Source: Picochlorum sp. 'celeri' (Eukaryota; Chlorophyta; Trebouxiophyceae). Taken from it: a stretch of 64,000 nt of DNA. A program made the translations under genes and the position numbers. The notes below the pieces were generated by a model that saw nothing but the letters and a program-made list of their open reading frames with translations, did no database searches and had not been told where the DNA came from. Numbering within the stretch: the first letter of the stretch is position 1; each line of letters begins with the position of its first letter. Positions 62,479-64,000 of this stretch are shown here, piece after piece. The stretch spans positions 620,001-684,000 of the forward strand of contig JAACMV010000007.1 in NCBI GenBank assembly GCA_010909725.1, given 5' to 3'.

Positions 62479-63064
62479 TGATAAAATTTCAACAGCATGC
62501 AGTCGCTTGTATGGTTCACACAAAGCCAGACGACAGAACTGTAAACCCAAATTGGGGATTCCCAGTCAGAGCAACTCCTTGAGCGTGTATATACAGACGT
62601 TGCACGCACCAGCACAGGCAGTCGTCTCCTGCATGCACGTTTTCAAATCAGAGGGCTCTCCAAGAGGTATTTTTCTTGGGATAAGCACATGCTACAGTCA
62701 GATGTATCACATCATGTCTGATCATGTGGGCATCCTGCTATTCTAAAAGTGTCGCTGTAGCCCATTCTGTTGGGAGTTTGAATCCAGAGATTCAAAAGTA
62801 CACAAGTGGCTTGCACGCCAATCGGCTCTCGAGGTCAATGTCATTCGCGCCGCTTGGAGAGAAAAAAAGTTTCAATATTTATCATATATGTACCACAATA
62901 ATTTAGTTCTGTACACAGCATGTATTGATCCCAGGATTGTACTAAAAGAATTGTACGACGTCCTACAACAAGCCACTCTCGAAACTGGACAGTCCTACTT
63001 CTTAGGAGCGACGACAGCTATTCTGGTGGGATTGTACTCGTGACCTATCCAAAAAATATCAGTA
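62479..63064. promoter_or_regulatory. Divergent intergenic region, CID gene / Cys-rich secreted protein
   Basis: 586 bp between start codons. Short open frames show no similarity to known proteins. Nothing else is recognised. Confidence 0.35.
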
Positions 63065-64000
63065 ATGATGCCAATTTCACGAAGAATAGCATTGGGTTTG
63101 GTGATGATGGTTGTGATGACGCTTTCAGTGGTACACGCTGTGCCAGCGTCTCTGTGTGGTTTTGGGTATGGGGACGGGTGTGAACAAGGGGCCCCATCCT
63201 GTCCCACGGCAAATTTCCCACCTGCACGACCTGGTGATTGTGCTCCGTGTGAAATGGAGGGTTGTGTGTACTGCTCGTATGCAAAAGGAGAGTGTGGATC
63301 TTGCAAGGCTGGCTACTATCCTGTTCTGCGAAAGATACCATGCGAAGAGGTATATGGTTCAGGGGCCACGGGGACATGTACGGCTATACAGTCTTGTAGA
63401 CGATGTAGTGGTTCCTGTGGATTTTGCACTGGTAAGGATGATTCCAAGTGCCAGGATAAAGCTTTGGAATGCGCACCTCACAAAGCCAAGGCTGCAGTGC
63501 AAGCAACACGTGTGGAATGGAGGGGCAATGCGTGTATGAACAGGATGGGTATGCATGGGGATGGATATACTCGGTATTACAATACCTGGGTACAGAACGG
63601 TACATGCATGGATTGTAAAATCGGGATTCAAGAAATCTCAACGAGTCTGGGGAAGACCATGCTCTGTCGGGTGTTGGCCAGGGCACTGGATGTTGCTGCA
63701 AATGCATGGAAAGGAGTCGACTGCGAGGATGATCCTACATACACACTTCAAGACTGGTGCTTTGGAAATATGTCGAACGCTCCCTTTGGGATGAGATCTG
63801 TGAATCTCGTCTTCTCCTCCCAGTGCAGGACTGCAAGAAAGGGTGTTCTGGAGAAGATCATCTCATCAAACGGCGGGTTGGACGTGCTGGTTGGCCCGTC
63901 GACGGCGAGTGCCGATCTCAATGTGAAGCTCATAGATTTCAAAAAATGGACGTGGGCTGAAGCGCCAGTCGCAGATGCATCAGGCAGATGCACATTCTCC
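63065..64000 (+). CDS. Cys-rich secreted protein, truncated by window edge
   Basis: An uninterrupted frame of 312 codons starts at ATG ATG 63065 and runs off the right edge without a stop. It begins with a signal peptide (MMPISRRIALGLVMMVVMTL, cut near VVHAVPA). Residues about 30-140 are rich in CxxC pairs with Gly (CAPCEMEGCVYCSYAKGECG, CRRCSGSCGFCTG), like furin/EGF-receptor-type or GCC2/GCC3 Cys-rich repeats. A larger domain follows (NGTCMDCKIG, LQDWCFGNMS, VNLVFSSQC, GLDVLVGPSTASADLNVKL). The GPSTASAD segment recalls periplasmic-binding or receptor-like folds, but this is only a hint. A cell-surface receptor or cell-wall protein is possible. Family not recognised. Confidence 0.65.
   Translation, partial: MMPISRRIALGLVMMVVMTLSVVHAVPASLCGFGYGDGCEQGAPSCPTANFPPARPGDCAPCEMEGCVYCSYAKGECGSCKAGYYPVLRKIPCEEVYGSGATGTCTAIQSCRRCSGSCGFCTGKDDSKCQDKALECAPHKAKAAVQATRVEWRGNACMNRMGMHGDGYTRYYNTWVQNGTCMDCKIGIQEISTSLGKTMLCRVLARALDVAANAWKGVDCEDDPTYTLQDWCFGNMSNAPFGMRSVNLVFSSQCRTARKGVLEKIISSNGGLDVLVGPSTASADLNVKLIDFKKWTWAEAPVADASGRCTFS

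Overview
The window is nuclear DNA of a photosynthetic eukaryote, most likely a chlorophyte green alga. Four things point there. (1) A plastid translation polyprotein (transit peptide, two S1 domains, two EF-Ts domains) has the layout of the algal/plant PETs protein. (2) Plant-type genes are present: plastid isoamylase, a DUF2358 protein, ZOP1, and a PAM2/DUF1771/Smr CID-type protein. (3) TGTAA, the poly(A) signal known from Chlamydomonas and relatives, follows many stop codons. (4) Introns are few, mostly 5'-biased, GT-AG and mostly 43-170 nt. The species cannot be told from the sequence alone.

Gene order is dense, with alternating divergent and convergent neighbours. Left edge to 8.5 kb: an edge-truncated secreted protein, a DUF711 enzyme with a rearranged relic copy of part of itself, an RluA-type pseudouridine synthase, an alpha/beta-hydrolase without its nucleophile serine, and a divergent pair of secreted paralogues. 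8.9-19.4 kb: CLF1/CRNKL1, a proteobacterial-type citrate synthase, a GH16 protein without catalytic residues, a SET protein, PSMA3, a tight COA4-LYRM pair and ERCC8/CSA. 19.4-29.3 kb: mitochondrial adrenodoxin reductase, importin alpha, the PETs polyprotein and a D-type ABC half-transporter. 29.3-31.9 kb is gene-poor, with a possible gene remnant, a 20-21 bp minisatellite and a sharply GC-rich, hairpin-rich island. 31.9-41.9 kb: UBE2J-type E2, a plastid membrane protein, CCT3, PHB2, a 48-codon membrane sORF 10 nt ahead of a DUF2358 gene, a four-helix membrane protein, a coiled-coil gene whose stop overlaps the start of a short methylglyoxal-synthase-like ORF, and RPL13A. 41.9-64 kb: eIF5B with an unexpected tRNA-binding OB fold, RMI1, ZOP1, a coiled-coil protein whose 3' end overlaps isoamylase, isoamylase, BOP1, THADA, a CID protein and an edge-truncated Cys-rich secreted protein.

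Most genes are housekeeping. The unusual material is architectural: three candidate dicistronic units with 9-10 nt spacers or an ATGA overlap; convergent genes with almost no 3' spacing, including a 42 nt coding overlap and a palindromic two-way poly(A) signal; an eIF5B/PheT-type tRNA-binding fusion; two secreted or soluble pseudoenzymes; and the GC island. All exon joins below were read by eye from splice consensus, reading-frame continuity and family similarity. No database search was possible.
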